From Coriaria nepalensis (lineage: Eukaryota > Streptophyta > Magnoliopsida > Cucurbitales > Coriariaceae), in NCBI GenBank assembly GCA_027186245.1, contig CP114486.1, positions 6,229,501-6,293,500 on the forward strand: a stretch of 64,000 bases of DNA, written 5' to 3'. The position numbers were made by a program, and so were the translations under genes. Below the pieces are notes generated by a model. The model was given only the letters and a program-made list of their open reading frames with translations. It searched no databases and was not told the origin of the DNA. Of the stretch, positions 34,673 through 50,588 are shown piece by piece (the stretch's first letter is position 1; each line of letters starts with the position of its first letter).

Positions 34673-37184
34673 CTTACAATAAAAAAATAGACAAGGATTA
34701 AGAAAACTAGAAAATTTGGAAACTTCACGAAAAATTGATCCATCTTCATTATGACTTCACACGATGCTCCTCCAGCATGCTAATATCAATTCAAACTTGC
34801 TATAATACATAAACAACAGATTGAAACTGATTTTTTTAGAATTGAACTCTAAAAGTTGTCCAACCAATGCTCTAACTTGACTTCCATTGATCCAAATCTC
34901 ATGAGAATCCTACAAGTTTATATTGATCTAAGCTTGCTTCTTGCTAAGGAGTCAATGCAGAAAATGATCCAAATAAAAATTCAACCTTTTGGATCATCTT
35001 CTATTTGAGCAATTGGATCATGAATTCAAACACCATTCGCATTCCTAGTGCTGATATAGGGATAATGGTAACGAGAATAATATCACCTAGATGAGAAAAA
35101 TGCCCACTAGTAATCGAGAATTTGAGACTGAGAATGGTACTGACATATACCAGTTCCGATAGGAAAAATGCCCACCCTAAGTAAAATGAAATTATCAAAA
35201 TTTAAAAAAAAAAACAAATTTAATATACAATTTTAAATGTTATATACATATATTTGGTATTTAAAAATTTTAGAATTAGGAAGTTAAATATATCGTATAA
35301 CAGATGATGTTATATATATTTAGAACCACACTTCATCATTTACAAAAATATTATTTCGATCCTATATTTTGAAAATTTTTAATTTTACCCTTATAGTTTT
35401 TTTTTTCTTTTGGCCAATTTTTTTAATTGAAAAAATAATTTCGATATCTAGAAAGGATTTAAGACTAATTAATTTGAAGTTTCATATCCATCAAATTTTA
35501 TGAGGCTGAGATTATATAAAATTTCTACTAACCTTTTAATTTAGTGTAAGTAAAACCTAAATTTTGAACCGCAATGCCCCCAACCTAGATCCGCTAGTGC
35601 TCTAGGGGTTCTTCGATTTCCAGCCTAACCTTCTTCGTGTTGTCCAATATTTTTGGGATCTTTGTTTTCCCTAACTTCTTGGTTCTCAGTAGACATATTC
35701 TCAAGTTCGGAGTGAGGTTTGAACGCAAAGGTCTTGGAGGTTCGAAGGAGTTAAAAATGGTTAGAAGTGGTGATGATGAGGAGTAGTTCTTGATTTTTTA
35801 AAATTTATTTACTTGTTAAACTGAGCTTTGGAAGAGGACTAGTTTCCCAAATTCTTTTTTTAACGTTCAATGCTTAACTTTTTCTTTTCTAGATCTTTTT
35901 TTGGTTTTGTTAGCTATAAAGTTTTGGAACGAAGATTCTTTGAATCAAATGGCGATAAAGTTTATTAGTACAAAAAAAATCTATTTATGGAATTAATTCA
36001 TTTTTAATTACTTTGTATTTTACTAATACATTTTTATCTAGTTTTTGACCAAATTTTTAGTTCCTATATGATTTTTAATTGCTCCAAACCTTTTCCGTCA
36101 AATGAGCTAACGTGATCCGCTGAAATAATATATTACATCATTAACGAATTTTAATGATTAGATATTCATTCTCATTCTTTCATTCTTCCTATTTTTCTTC
36201 CCTATTAATAATGTATTATTTTATTATACTCCGAATTTATTTTTTCCATTTCTTAAATAAAAGAAAAAACTAGGGGAAAAAATAAATGAAACCCGATCCG
36301 ATTTCTCATGAAAAAATGGATCGAAAGAATCCCCTGTTTTTTGCAAAAAAAACATATATCGAAACGATCGATTTTTTCACGAAATATCAAAATTGAATTG
36401 AATTTTTGTGAGAAATCCAATCGAATCAATACAAGTCTTCCTCACAAAGCTTGCAGGATCTTGAAAAAGTAAATTGAACTCAAAGCTTGCCGGAAGATCT
36501 AGTACGCTGATTCTTTTTAAAAGCGGAATAAGCCTTCCATTGATTACTTTAACTTGAAACCTGATAGAAATTGAAGTTGCTAGATGCAGGGTTTAAAAGA
36601 ATTACCTCCAGCTTTGTTAAAAGATAAAATATAGGCACACAAGTTTTCGCTAGATAAATAAGAAAAAGCTTACATTTATAATGGATGAAAGTTCGTTTCG
36701 GCCATTGAAAAAGGACCAGAGGAAAACAACAGAAAAATTCTATTAATAAATTTCACTAAAATGGAATAAGATTGCGGTCTTACGTCTTAATGAACAGTGA
36801 TTTATGGAAAGGGGAGAAGGAAGATGACTAACCGAGCAAGTTTCCCTTCTTTGCAGTGGGAATCAAGAAGGAGAAAGATTGAGAATGGATTCGATTCAGC
36901 GACAAAGAAGAATAATAATATTATTGCGATGACAAAAAGTAGAGAATAGAGAAGACGGAGCTATAAAGATCAATGAAATCTAATTTAGTTTTTGTGTCGC
37001 GATCAATCAAAGGTCGGAAAGATGGATATCATTAAAGAGAAAGATCTAATGGCGGTTTATAGTCAATAAGTCATGATCTGAGATGAGTTTTGTTAAAGGA
37101 AAATAAAAACATGTAAAAATTCAAATTGCTTATAAAATTCAATCGAGATTGGCAAGTTTCGAACGAGACCTTCTAAAATACATA
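34673..37184. other. No gene seen
   Basis: AT-rich DNA. A GC-richer patch at 35565-35760 (CCCCCAACCTAGATCCGC) and a GATCGA-rich patch at 36290-36500 are unassigned. No domain was recognised in any frame. Confidence 0.55.
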
Positions 37185-37897
37185 TGTTGGGCCCGATTCT
37201 GGGACAGCCTCAGATTTGCAATCCTGGTTGAAATAAGGGAAACTAGGGTTGAGGTAGGGTAAGTAGATGTGGGGGTAATTGAGAATGAAGAGAAGGTGAC
37301 GGCTGAGGCCGATGTCAGGTGAGGCCAAGAAAAGAATTAGTCGACATAACAACAGCTGAGCAGGATAATAGAGCGTCAGACGACGCCGAGGCTAAGCTAG
37401 GTATTTCCTCGCTTATATACTAGAGCACATATATATCAAAGGGATGACATGTGAAAGGTAACTGACATTTGAGGGGAGGACACATTTCTAGCGTGTCAGA
37501 CTAGGGCGACGCCGTTACCCCTTAAGATGACTCTGAATGGGGAGCAAATCTCTGCTGTGTCAGACAGGGGGTGCCCTGACACCCATCATGGAGCATAGAA
37601 TGATCAGAATACTAAGTAATGAGAGCGAGAAATGTGTAAAGCTGTCTAGGATTTCCCAGCCTTTTCCAGGTATAAAAACCAAATGAGATAACTATCTGTG
37701 ATAGATGCATTTTTCATAAGAGAATAGAAATTCTTAATATCTACTCTCCTTACATTCGTTTAGAAACTAACTAGAGTGTCAGAGCGGGGTCAGCTGACCA
37801 CCACTCTAGCCCAGTTTGTTAGTGAGTGCAAGCGTTGATCTTGGAGCACACTGTATGTGGTGAAGCCCTTTGTAGCGGATGAAAATCCACATCAATA
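37185..37897 (+). repeat. 5' LTR of gypsy element 2
   Basis: Runs from TGTTGGGCCCGATTCTGGG to ATCAATA, 713 bp, of the same family as the LTRs at 20430 and 49880. It is followed by a diverged primer-binding site at 37901-37917 (TAGCACCGACCGTGGGG; TGGCGCCG in element 1). Confidence 0.85.
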
Positions 37898-38372
37898 GTT
37901 TAGCACCGACCGTGGGGACGATGTCTTCACTTTCAAAGTTCCAACAAATCGATAACCTGAACGAGAGTAGGATGGAGATGAAAAACTGTGAAGGTGGGGA
38001 GAAAAATGAGGGAGGAGATAAAGGAAGAGGAGCCATCCCTCCCATACTTTAAGGAAGAGTAACACATTCCACAAGCACTGCTAGAAGATGACCAACACTT
38101 CCACAGTAGAAAAGATGAAAAGGGGCCTGGCAAAAAGGGTTGGCCAAGTGGTCGAGCATTCAGTAGACACGAGTATCACAGAGATCAAGGTTTAAATAAG
38201 GCAAGAGGAGAGAGAAGAGTCAAGGAATATAGCCGTGCGTCTCCTGCCAGGGGGACGCCGAGGTTCATCTGTGTGTAGGGGATCCCACTCTGATGAATAT
38301 GATGCGGCGTCTCATTTAAAGCCCATAATAGAATGGGAAGAGTCATATGACTCAACAAGTACAGCTTAGAAT

Positions 38373-39440
38373 TTGAACCCCCTCCAAACATTGAAGGAAC
38401 CTATACTTCTCACAAATGGGGCTAAAGAGGCAAGGGGACAAGCAAGGGTTATCCAGAAGTTGACTAAAAGAATGAAGGAGTTAGAAGCAGCGATAAAAGG
38501 AGCAACTCTGTGTATGGATGAGCCGAAGAGCCCATTTACCGAGTGGGTGCATAATGCTTAGTTACCAAAGAAGTTTGCCAAACCTTGATGTACGATGGAA
38601 CTAAAGATCCTCAGGGCCACATCAACTCCTATCAGACATGCATGAGGATGAATTCCATGTCTGACGAGATGATGTACTAGTGCTTTCACATCACGTTGCC
38701 AGACTCAGAGAGTGACTGGTATAAGTCCCTCACACCGGCCTCTATCGACTCATTCGATGAGCTGAAGAAGTTATTCATGTCAAACTTCTGGAGGGCGGCT
38801 AACACGCGACTCCCCCTCATGAGTCTTTACACTATAAAGCAAAACTCGAGCGAGGCCTTTGAACTATGTGGAGCAGTTCAACTTGGCTTCGAAGAAGGTG
38901 GAATAACCTAGAGACATTGGGGTTCTATATGCCTTTCTTGGAGGAGCAATTGATAAAAAGCTCATAAGTCACTCTAGGAAAAAGGGCTTTGGTTCCTATG
39001 CTGAAGCATTACTAGAAGCAAAGAGGATTGAAGTAGTCGAAGAGATTCTTGCTTCTCAATTGAAGAGTCAGGGAGAAAAGGGGGAGAATAGTTGGGGATA
39101 TGAAGGGAAGAGGAAGAGAGATGATCCGAAGGGAAAGGGTGAATGGAGAGACGAAATGAGAAAGAGAAAGGATGAAAGGAGAAGCCCGGAGAAGAAAAGA
39201 GCGACCCCATTTTTCAGAGATACCTTCACGCATCTCATGGTAAACATTGAAGTGATTGTATATCACTTCAGAAATCATAACCCTTCAAAGCCTCATAGCC
39301 GTTGAAAAGGGCACCAGCTTAGCGATACAGGAGGTTATTTTGCAAGTATCATGAGGATCATGGTCACAAATTCGAGGACTGTAAACACCTAAAAAGAGAG
39401 GTGGAAAGACTAATCTAGAAAGGACACTTGGGGGAATTCG
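38373..39440 (+). pseudogene. Gypsy element 2 gag, decayed
   Basis: It resembles element 1 gag: VIQKLTKRMKELEAAIK (38440-38500), then SDWYKSLTPASIDSFDEL (38710-38765). A Lys/Arg/Glu-rich linker spans 39060-39200. A zinc-knuckle-like segment CKYHEDHGHKFEDC lies at about 39340-39385, better kept than in element 1. Frames change several times and stops are frequent. Confidence 0.82.
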
Positions 39441-40270
39441 TGAATAGAGAAGGAAGAGGGAACCCGAGAGGAGGAAGAAGGAGTGACAGGAGAGAAAATA
39501 GGGTGAATGACTGGGTGGAAATCAATCTCAGACATCAAAATATGGCAGGGGAAATTCAGGTGATCGTAGGAGGACCTAAAGGGGGAGACTTAGTTCGACA
39601 GTGGAGTAAATGGATGAGGAGCCTGACGCAGGCTAAGGTGTTCTCATTATCGACGACCTTTCAGAATAAGGCGTCAGTCGACAACACCTTCAATCATCTG
39701 GAATGGGAGGGGGGGATTATATATCCCCATAATGATGCCTTGATCATCTTGGCCAATGTCTATACCATGATGATACATTGGGTATTGGTCGATTTAGGGA
39801 GTACAGTGGATGTCCTATCCTTATGTATTTTAAAAAAGATGGGCATCAACAATGTAAATTTGAAGCCTATTAACACTTTACTGATCGGATTTTCTAGGAA
39901 GTCTCTATAACCAGAACGGATGATAAGTTTACCAATAACTTTAGGAGTAGGGCCACAGAGGTCAATAGTTAAGGTAAATTTCATGATTGTCAACTTTCTA
40001 TCTGGATACAATATCATTCTAGGCTATCCCCTTATAAACTCGTTGGGAGCTATCATCTTGAATAAGCACTTAGCTATGAAGTTTCCTATTGAAGGATGAG
40101 TGGGAGTTGTGAAGGGAGATCAGAAAAGCTCGAGAAGATGTTACCTAACGTTGCTCAGAGAGGGAGGAGCTAAACCATTGGCTAAGAATGAACAATCCTT
40201 GAATGAAGAATAATGTAAGAGGGCAAAATAAGAGGCGAGGATGGAGGAGAAAAGGGGAAAGAGGCTGAGA
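39441..40270 (+). pseudogene. Gypsy element 2 aspartic protease region
   Basis: The open stretch 39428-39910 links an Arg/Gly-rich segment (RGNPRGGRRSDRREN) to the protease, with VLVDLGSTVDVLSL near 39785. The active site keeps D-x-G-S/T. A TAA follows at 39909, and the protease C-terminal part continues in the same frame with NFMIVNFLSGYNIIL (39980-40020). Confidence 0.8.
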
Positions 40271-42006
40271 GTCTCCTTAGTAGAGGCTCTTCACCATATC
40301 ACATTTCTCGGAGGAAGGAAGCTAAGAGTAGGAACCGGGTTGGCCGAGGTTGATCTAAAGGGAATTGCTCAGACCCTTGGGCGTCATCTTGATGTATTTT
40401 CTTGGGATACTTCTTAGTTGATAAGTATTAAGAAAGATGTCATCATACATCAGCTCGGAGTAAAACCCAAGGCTAGATCGGTAAGGTAGAGGAAGAAGAA
40501 GTTCAATGAGGAAAAGAACTTGGTTACGATTGGGGAGGTGAGAAAATTGCTGGCCGTGGGAGTGATCAGGGAGGTCCACTACCTAGAGTGGCTCTCAAAT
40601 GTGGTTCTGGAGTCTAAAGGAGGAGGAAAATGGAGGCAATGTATAGACTTCGAGAATATGAACACTGCTTTCCCTAAGGATAGTTATCATTTACAATGCA
40701 TAGATTCGATGGCAGATGCTAGGCTAGGCATGAGCTACTAAGCTTCATGGATGTCTACTTGGGATAACACCAGGTGAAGCTGTAGGTCGGGGACTAGGAG
40801 AAGACCACTTTCATAACTAACAAGGGCACTTACTGCTACAATGTGATGCTTTTCGAATTGAAGAATGATGGGGTAACCTTCTAGAGGTTGGTTAATGGCA
40901 TATTCTAGAAGCAATTGGGGAAGACTATGGAGGTGTATGTGAATGACATACTAGTAAACAATGTGATGAAAAAGGACAACTCTGAGCATTTGGAGAAGGC
41001 ATTTAAAGTAATGAAGGAACACAGGATGAAGCTGAACCCAGAAAAATGTGCCTTCAGAGTAGGATCAGGAAACTTCTTAGAGTACATTATGCACCAAAGA
41101 GGAATTGATACAAATCCAAAGAAGGTGTAGGCTATCATTAACTTGAAGGCGCCACTGACAAAGAAAGAAATTCAATCCCTAACATGCAGGGTGGCTGTAC
41201 TCAGCCATTTCATGAGTCGTTCGGCAGATAAGTGCATTCCTTTCTTCAAATTTATGCAGTGCTCTAATACCAAGGGATGAACTGAAGACTGTGATAGAGC
41301 ATTTGAAGAACTACAGATATACTTAGCGTCTATTCCTAGGCTGAATAAGCCGAAGGCGGGGGAAGAACTAAGCTCTTATATCGTAGTGAGTAGAGTGACA
41401 ATAAGCTCAGTACTAGTAAAAAAGGAAGATTGGAAGCAAATCCCAGTGTACAATATAAGTAAGGTGATGAGTGAGACTAAGGGGAGATATCCTCATGCCG
41501 ATAAAGTTGCTTTTGCTCTTGTGGTGATCGCAAGAAAACTAAGGCCATATTTTGAAGCCCATCCCATAGTGGTAGTGATGGATCTTCCTCTAAAAGCAGA
41601 TGCTCCAAAACCCTAATATATTTGGAAGACTACTAAAGTGGTCTATTGAGCTGGGAGAGTTTGACATATCTTATAGACCCAGAGCATCCATTAAAGCTCA
41701 TGCCTTAACCTACTTCATCTAAAAATTCTCTAGTGAGGGCATGGTGAAAATGGAGAAAGATAGGAAGATGGATGGCATTAATGAAGAGAAGTTGCACCCA
41801 CCCTTTTGGACACTGCAGGTAGACGGGGTGGTAAATAAAGAGGGGTGCAGAGCAAGTCTAATCTTTGTCTCCCCGAAGAGAAGAAGGATCAAATATGCGC
41901 TTAGATTCTGCTTCAAAATCTTGAATAATGAAGTGAAGTATGAGGTACTCCTAGAAGGGTTGTGACTAGTTAGAGAAGTTGGGCTAAACGTGTTAGGATA
42001 TCTAGT

Positions 42007-42923
42007 GGTAGGAATGCGCACGGTGTAGTTTCGACACAGCACTGCACCAAAATATAACAGTGCTAGGGCCTGAAATCGTACCTCATTTTTTTATTTTTGA
42101 CATCGCACCGACCGCATCGCTATGGTGAATTTCAGTGCGGTGCGGTGTGCAATTTTTAATGATAAAAAATGTTTTTTTAGTAGCATAAAAAAAGCATTTG
42201 ACCCGTTGATCCTTCGATCTTTCAACCCTAAGACCTTTTAACCACAAACCAACAAGTGAGACGTCGGTTTATGCATCTCAGGGTCTCAAGGCCTTTGATC
42301 CTTCGAATCTAACTTATGTGAGATGCCCTTCGACCCTTCAACCATAGACCGACATATGAGAAGTCGGTCTATGCATCTCAGGGTCTTGTGGCATTCGACT
42401 CTTCGACTATAGAATGACAAGTGAGATGTCAGTCTGTGCATCTTAGGGACTCGAGACCTTTGACTCTAATTTATGTGTTATACCCTTCGACCATTTGACC
42501 ATCGACCGACATGTGAGACGTCGATCTGTGCATCTTAGGGCCTCAAGATCTTTGATCCTTCAGTCCTTCGACTCTAACTTATGTGAGATACCCTTCGACC
42601 TTTTGGCCTATAACTGCTAGCATAACTGTAGAGTAAGCTGGTAAAATATAATCTTAAATGTAAGAACCTAAAAACAATCCAAATAAAATTATGAAATTGT
42701 ATCATCAAAGTTTTCAACCAAATAACTAAGAACATCACAAATTATCAAACAATATCATTAAAGTATATAAAGTTCATACATTCTTTAAAAATAAAATTCA
42801 TATAACAGGGCCCCGCACACCGCACTACATCACACCACACCATATAATTTTTTAAGGGAGTAAACCGACTACGCCACACCAAAATGTGCATTTCGATCGA
42901 GTTTAGAGCGACATGCTCACCCT
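42007..42923. mobile_element. hAT-like non-autonomous transposon nested in gypsy RNase H
   Basis: A perfect 8-bp direct duplication TATCTAGT flanks it (41999-42006 and 42924-42931), the size typical of hAT. The ends are imperfect inverted repeats: left GGTAGGAATGCGCACGGTG; right, reverse-complemented, AGGGTGAGCATGTCGC. Subterminal GCGGTGCGGTGTG (left) and CCGCACACCGCAC (right) are also inverted. No transposase is encoded; the centre is a degenerate tandem array. Confidence 0.85.
42190..42610. repeat. Degenerate array of GACGTCGGT / CTTCGACC units inside the hAT-like element
   Basis: CTAA(C/T)TTATGTG anchors lie at 42309, 42466 and 42574. The half-unit CCGACA(T/A)(G/A)TGAGA(C/A)GTCGGTCT recurs between them, followed by TGCATCTCAGGGTC-type text. 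Spacing is irregular (157 and 108 bp), so units were gained or lost. Related units reappear outside the element at 44035-44120. Confidence 0.8.
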
Positions 42924-43426
42924 TATCTAGTCATTCTCGGGTAGTAGTGTCGCAGGTGCGGGGGTAGTTTGAGATGAAATTGGAGAAGATGAAGGCTTAC
43001 CAGAAGACAGCCAAAGTTGTTTTGAAATATTTGACAAGTACAAAATAAAGCACGTCTTAAGGAGTGTCAATGTTGATGTCGATGCTCTAGCAAAATTAGT
43101 AACTCTGCTGCAAGCAGACTTGTCTACCGAAAGCTTAAGGAGATACCTTGATGTTCCTAACATTGCAACGGAAGTTGTGGTGATGGTGTTAGAGGATATG
43201 GGGGTGGATTAGAGCTATGAAGAAGTACTTGGTAAATGGGGAGTTGTCTTCATCGAAAAAGGAGGCAAGGAGGGGAAGAGCTCAGGCTTTTAGATGTGTC
43301 ATGGTAGGTGACATACTATTTTGTAGAGTGTATTCACAGCTAATGATGAGGTGCATGGTCGAGAATGAATAAGAACTATTGCTCAGGGAAATTCATGAGG
43401 GAGTATATGGAAGCCACTTGGATGGG

Positions 43427-43752
43427 TAGCTGACTAGGGGGTATTCACAGTCAATGTATAGATGTGCACTTCTCTTGATACTCAGTGCAAATGGAATAAT
43501 GGCATAAGGGGTATTGCTAATTCTCCGTCAGAATGAACCACTGCTCTTTCTAATATTTGTTAGCTTGAGGAAGTCTAGTTATGGGCTTGCCTTTGTCCAA
43601 AGTTGTATAATACCATTTCTGATTACTCCGGCTCAGACTAATTAGGGAGTGAAAGAAGCTGGTTCGTGATGCTTACCTGGTCTCCTTGTAGTAAAGTACA
43701 AAAAACCCTAGTCTGGTTCTCTACGTATTCGGTACTAGCTGACTAGGGGGTA
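43427..43752. repeat. 17-bp perfect direct repeats flanking a 292-bp segment
   Basis: TAGCTGACTAGGGGGTA occurs at 43427-43443, inside integrase coding text, and again at 43736-43752. The segment between does not resemble integrase. It marks the 3' break of gypsy element 2. Confidence 0.75.
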
Positions 43753-43774
43753 GTTTCCATGTATACAATATCTA

Positions 43775-44032
43775 TTAGATGAATTGATGAAAAAGGCACC
43801 CTGAAACCCTAGGAGAACATCTCATATAGACAACAATCTCCACTAACCTATCTGTACCCACAGAGAATATCCGTTCGTGCTCCTTAGGAATATGGATGTT
43901 GATATAGGATGGAATGTTGTACTCGGTTAGGATGTAAAAGCAGTCATCCTCATTGAAGGTAGAGATAATATCTCTATCGTGGTCAAGTCGAAGCTGAGCT
44001 GTCCTTTTAGTTTTCTCTATATCGCTTTGCAT
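43775..44032 (-). pseudogene. Possible gag-like fragment of another gypsy-type element
   Basis: An 85-codon open frame with FYILTEYNIPSYINIHIPKE, SVGTDRLVEIVVYMR and a C-terminal LFHQFI. This loosely recalls the N-terminal domain of plant 'putative gypsy-type transposon' proteins (a helix with an IP motif, then a GxxFPxHPFI segment). The match is weak and I may be wrong. It ends at a repeat array. Confidence 0.3.
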
Positions 44033-44450
44033 ATCAGACCGACAAGTGAGATGTCGGTTTAAGCATCTTAGACCAACATGTGAGATGTCTATCTGTGTGT
44101 CTCAGACCGACATGTGATATGCCCTTTGATCCTTCGAAGGAACTCGAATTTGATATCAGAAATACCCTACGACCCTTTAGTAACTCGAGAACTCAGTCTG
44201 AGAAAGACCGACATGTTGGAACTTGAGAACTTGGTCCAGACCGAGAACTCGGTTAGACTGGAAACTCGATCTGATTTCAAATTTCAAACTAGTGGGTCTG
44301 GACCGAGAACTCGGTTTGGATTGATAACTACATATGGAATATAGGTTCCTAGATTTCAATTCAGATCGAATACCGGTCTCTTGACTTCAAATTCAGATTT
44401 CAGATATTTAGATTCAATATTAATTTCTAGATTTCAAATTTAGATCGGAT
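44033..44450. repeat. Short repeats with CCGAG/CTCGG hairpins
   Basis: Contains units like those of the hAT-internal array (CCGACAAGTGAGATGTCGG, 44039-44057; variants to 44120). Two copies of GACCGAGAACTCGGTT (about 44238 and 44300) follow; each can fold with CCGAG pairing to CTCGG. AGATTTCAAATT-type repeats lie at 44350-44450. Confidence 0.75.
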
Positions 44451-45156
44451 GTAAATGGCCATCGTTATTCGTTAATATTCAGAAAAAAAGAGAAAGAAGA
44501 GTCACAACTATTAGAAAAATGGAAAGGAGAAATGATGAAATATGAATTATAAATTGGTCATATTTCAGTTAATTTTTAATTTTGTCACGCGGCACATATT
44601 TTAACTATTGAATTCAGAAAAATGATTAAAATTTACTTACACGAACATATATAGAATTATAAAATAAGCATTGAATTCGGTCCCAAGCAAAGACAAATTA
44701 TGTTATAAGAAAAGCATATGGGGTTGTGCCTTGTAGTTTCCTGACGGTCAACGACCCTCTTAGAAAAAGTATTTCCCACATTTTCTCACCTAATTTGAAA
44801 CAGCAAAATTGTCTTTGCTACTCCTTTTCAATGGCCCTGACTAACGGTTCCCATTTTGACATTTTAAAGCAAGGATTTGTCAACTATTAATCAAATGTTG
44901 ACTCTACTTTACAATAACATTCAGGCTTGAGCTTTTACCTTACATCATTTTTTTTATGTCTTTTTGGCGACTAAAATGCATAAATTACGTTACGTGAGCA
45001 TTTTAGCCTAACTAAGACTTGTCTACAGAGAAGGCAAGAGCAGGAAGTTACCCTTTTTATATTCAGCTCACCCTTTACAGGTTGAGTATTGAGGAAGGGG
45101 CAAGCAAGATTTTAATTGAGAGAAAAATATTCAAATTGAAGACGGAGAAAAGCATT

Positions 45157-48821
<3,665 letters not shown>

Positions 48822-48981
48822 GTAGTGAAATAACAACAATATAGCTTCAGCCTGAAATGCCGATTCCTTACCTTACGGAATTGTGGTGAAACCGTTTTAT
48901 CCTCATGTGAGCAAGAATAATCCTTCACTTAATACCATGTCATTGAGACATTACTCGATGCATAGTCAAAGCTGTTACCTT

Positions 48982-48987
48982 AATAAA
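48982..48987 (+). terminator. Candidate polyadenylation signal of gene C
   Basis: AATAAA lies 161 bases after the stop codon. The matching position in gene D (about 56534) reads AATAAT. Plant signals are loose, so this is only a candidate. Confidence 0.35.
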
Positions 48988-49124
48988 GTATTTCACGAAA
49001 TACTATCTCTCTAACTCAAATATAATGTATTTGACTAAATATTATCTCACTAAGCCTATATGTAAGGATTTTTTTTTCTTTGTAAGTAACCCTCTCTCCT
49101 CTCTTTCTTTCCCTTGCCGCTTTT

Positions 49125-49275
49125 AAGTATGAGCATTCGGATTTGGATCCATAAGATCCAATCGGATCTCCTGGATTCGGATCTTTCGGATCGGATATCA
49201 ACCAATGCAAGTGTTTGGATCTGTATTAGATATATCCGGTTCTTCAACGGATCTTTTGGATCGGATAAGTTTAAA
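49125..49275. mobile_element. GGATC-rich hAT-like end fragment downstream of gene C
   Basis: A GAGCATTCGGATTTGGATCC start is followed by many GGATC/GATCC words. GAGCATTCGG-type starts are common at plant hAT element ends. The same piece follows gene D at 56680, so it was present before the duplication. Confidence 0.4.
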
Positions 49276-49537
49276 ATGAGTTTTTTTTTTAAATATTCGT
49301 CGAGGGTTCTTCTATCTATTGTCGTGTTGGTATTTTTAACTCTACAATAATAAAAAATTCTCATTTTTGCATTTCTGTCTTGCTGCTGCCTCTCTCTCTT
49401 GTCGTGTTGGTAAATTTATGGCTCTTTAATAAACACAAAACCTCATGGCCGTTGTGGTGGGTCGTGGATTCAAGCTCTACCTCTTGATTTGTTCTTACCC
49501 TTCTTCACTCTTGCTAACCCAGTCAAGTATTGAAGTC

Positions 49538-49879
49538 AAGAGAGGAAAGAAGGGTGGGAAAACGTCGAACTTGGAAGAGAGGAAAGATTGAAATGGCTTG
49601 AATGGCGTGAGAACGCTTATAAAAGAGAGAGAGGAGAAAGGAGGTGAAAGGACATGATAGTTGCGTGTGGTAGTTGGCAAGGACATGCATCATCATCCTA
49701 GAGGTAGTCTCGTATTACGAGGAACATGGATCGAGGGGCATTTAAGGTGCCATCGTGTGTCTTTTTGCATCCCTAGTACAGATGGGGGTCAGTAGAGCCT
49801 ACAGAGGCGTGTCAATTGGAAAGAATGTCATAATGTCATGTAACTCATAATAGATGAGGTTGCGTGCCAAGAGGCTAAC
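49538..49879. other. No gene seen
   Basis: Spacer between duplication copy 1 and the solo LTR; purine-rich at 49545-49640. Confidence 0.5.
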
Positions 49880-50588
49880 TATTGGGTTCGATTCCGGGAC
49901 AACTTTAGATTTGCAGTCTCGGTTGGAGTAAGGAAAACTGAAGTTGAGGTAGGGTCAGTAGATGTGGGGGTATTTGAGAACGAAGAGAAGATGGCAACTG
50001 AAGCCAAGGTCGGCTGAGGTCGAGGTTAGATGAGGCTGAGGAGAGCAACAGTCGACATAACAACAACTGAGCTGGATGACAGGACGTCAGAGACAACACT
50101 AAACCTGAGTAAGGTATATTCTTGCTCAGCTTAGACTAGAGCATAGATATGCTAAAGGGGGGATCAATGGGAAGCAACTGATAGTTGAGTAGATGACGCA
50201 TCGCTAGCATGTCAAACTGGGGCAGCGTCATCACCCTCTTAAGATGGCTTTGATTGGGAAGCAAATCTCTGCTGTGTCAAACAGGGAGTGCCTTGACACC
50301 TATCACGGAGTAGAGAATGATCAGAATACTGAGCAATGAGAGCGAGACACGTGTAAAGCTGTCTAAAATTTTCCAGCCTTGTATACCTATAAAAACCAAA
50401 TGAGATAATTGTATATATTTTTCCTAAGAGAATAACAATTCTTAATATCTACTCTCCTTACAACTCCTCTAGAAATTAGAGCGTTGGAGTAGGGCTGCCA
50501 GCCCAACTCCAGTTTTTTATTGAGTGCAAACATTAATCTTGTAGCATACTATAGGCAGTGGAGCTCTTTGTAGCGAACATGAATCCAA
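49880..50588 (+). repeat. Solo LTR of the gypsy family
   Basis: Starts TATTGGGTTCGATTCCGGG and follows the LTR at 37185 landmark by landmark (GATGTGGGGGTA, CTGCTGTGTCA, CTTAATATCTACTCTCCTTACA) to GAATCCAA. No primer-binding site or internal region follows. It is therefore a solo LTR with a slightly truncated 3' end. Confidence 0.85.

Larger units (their letters stand above)
40330..43430 (+). pseudogene. Gypsy element 2 reverse transcriptase, RNase H and integrase start, interrupted by a hAT-like insertion
   Basis: Reverse transcriptase motifs: VRKLLAVGVIREV (40540), VVLESKGGGKWRQCIDF (40600), then, after many stops, GKTMEVYVNDILV (40920), where the catalytic YVDD is YVND. The RT thumb and connection follow (KLNPEKCAFRV, QRGIDTNPKKV). 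RNase H follows: PVYNISKVMSETKGRYP (41450) and LQVDGVVNKEGCRASLIF (41815-41870). The RNase H text stops at 42006 and resumes at 42932, after the insertion, with HSRVVVSQVRG. The integrase zinc-binding region ends with REIHEGVYGSHLDG (about 43390-43425). The rest of integrase is missing. Confidence 0.85.

Noticed and set aside
45019..45156. Longer N-terminus of gene C starting at 45019
   Set aside because: It would bury the signal peptide behind 46 charged residues, and the extension is not kept in gene D.
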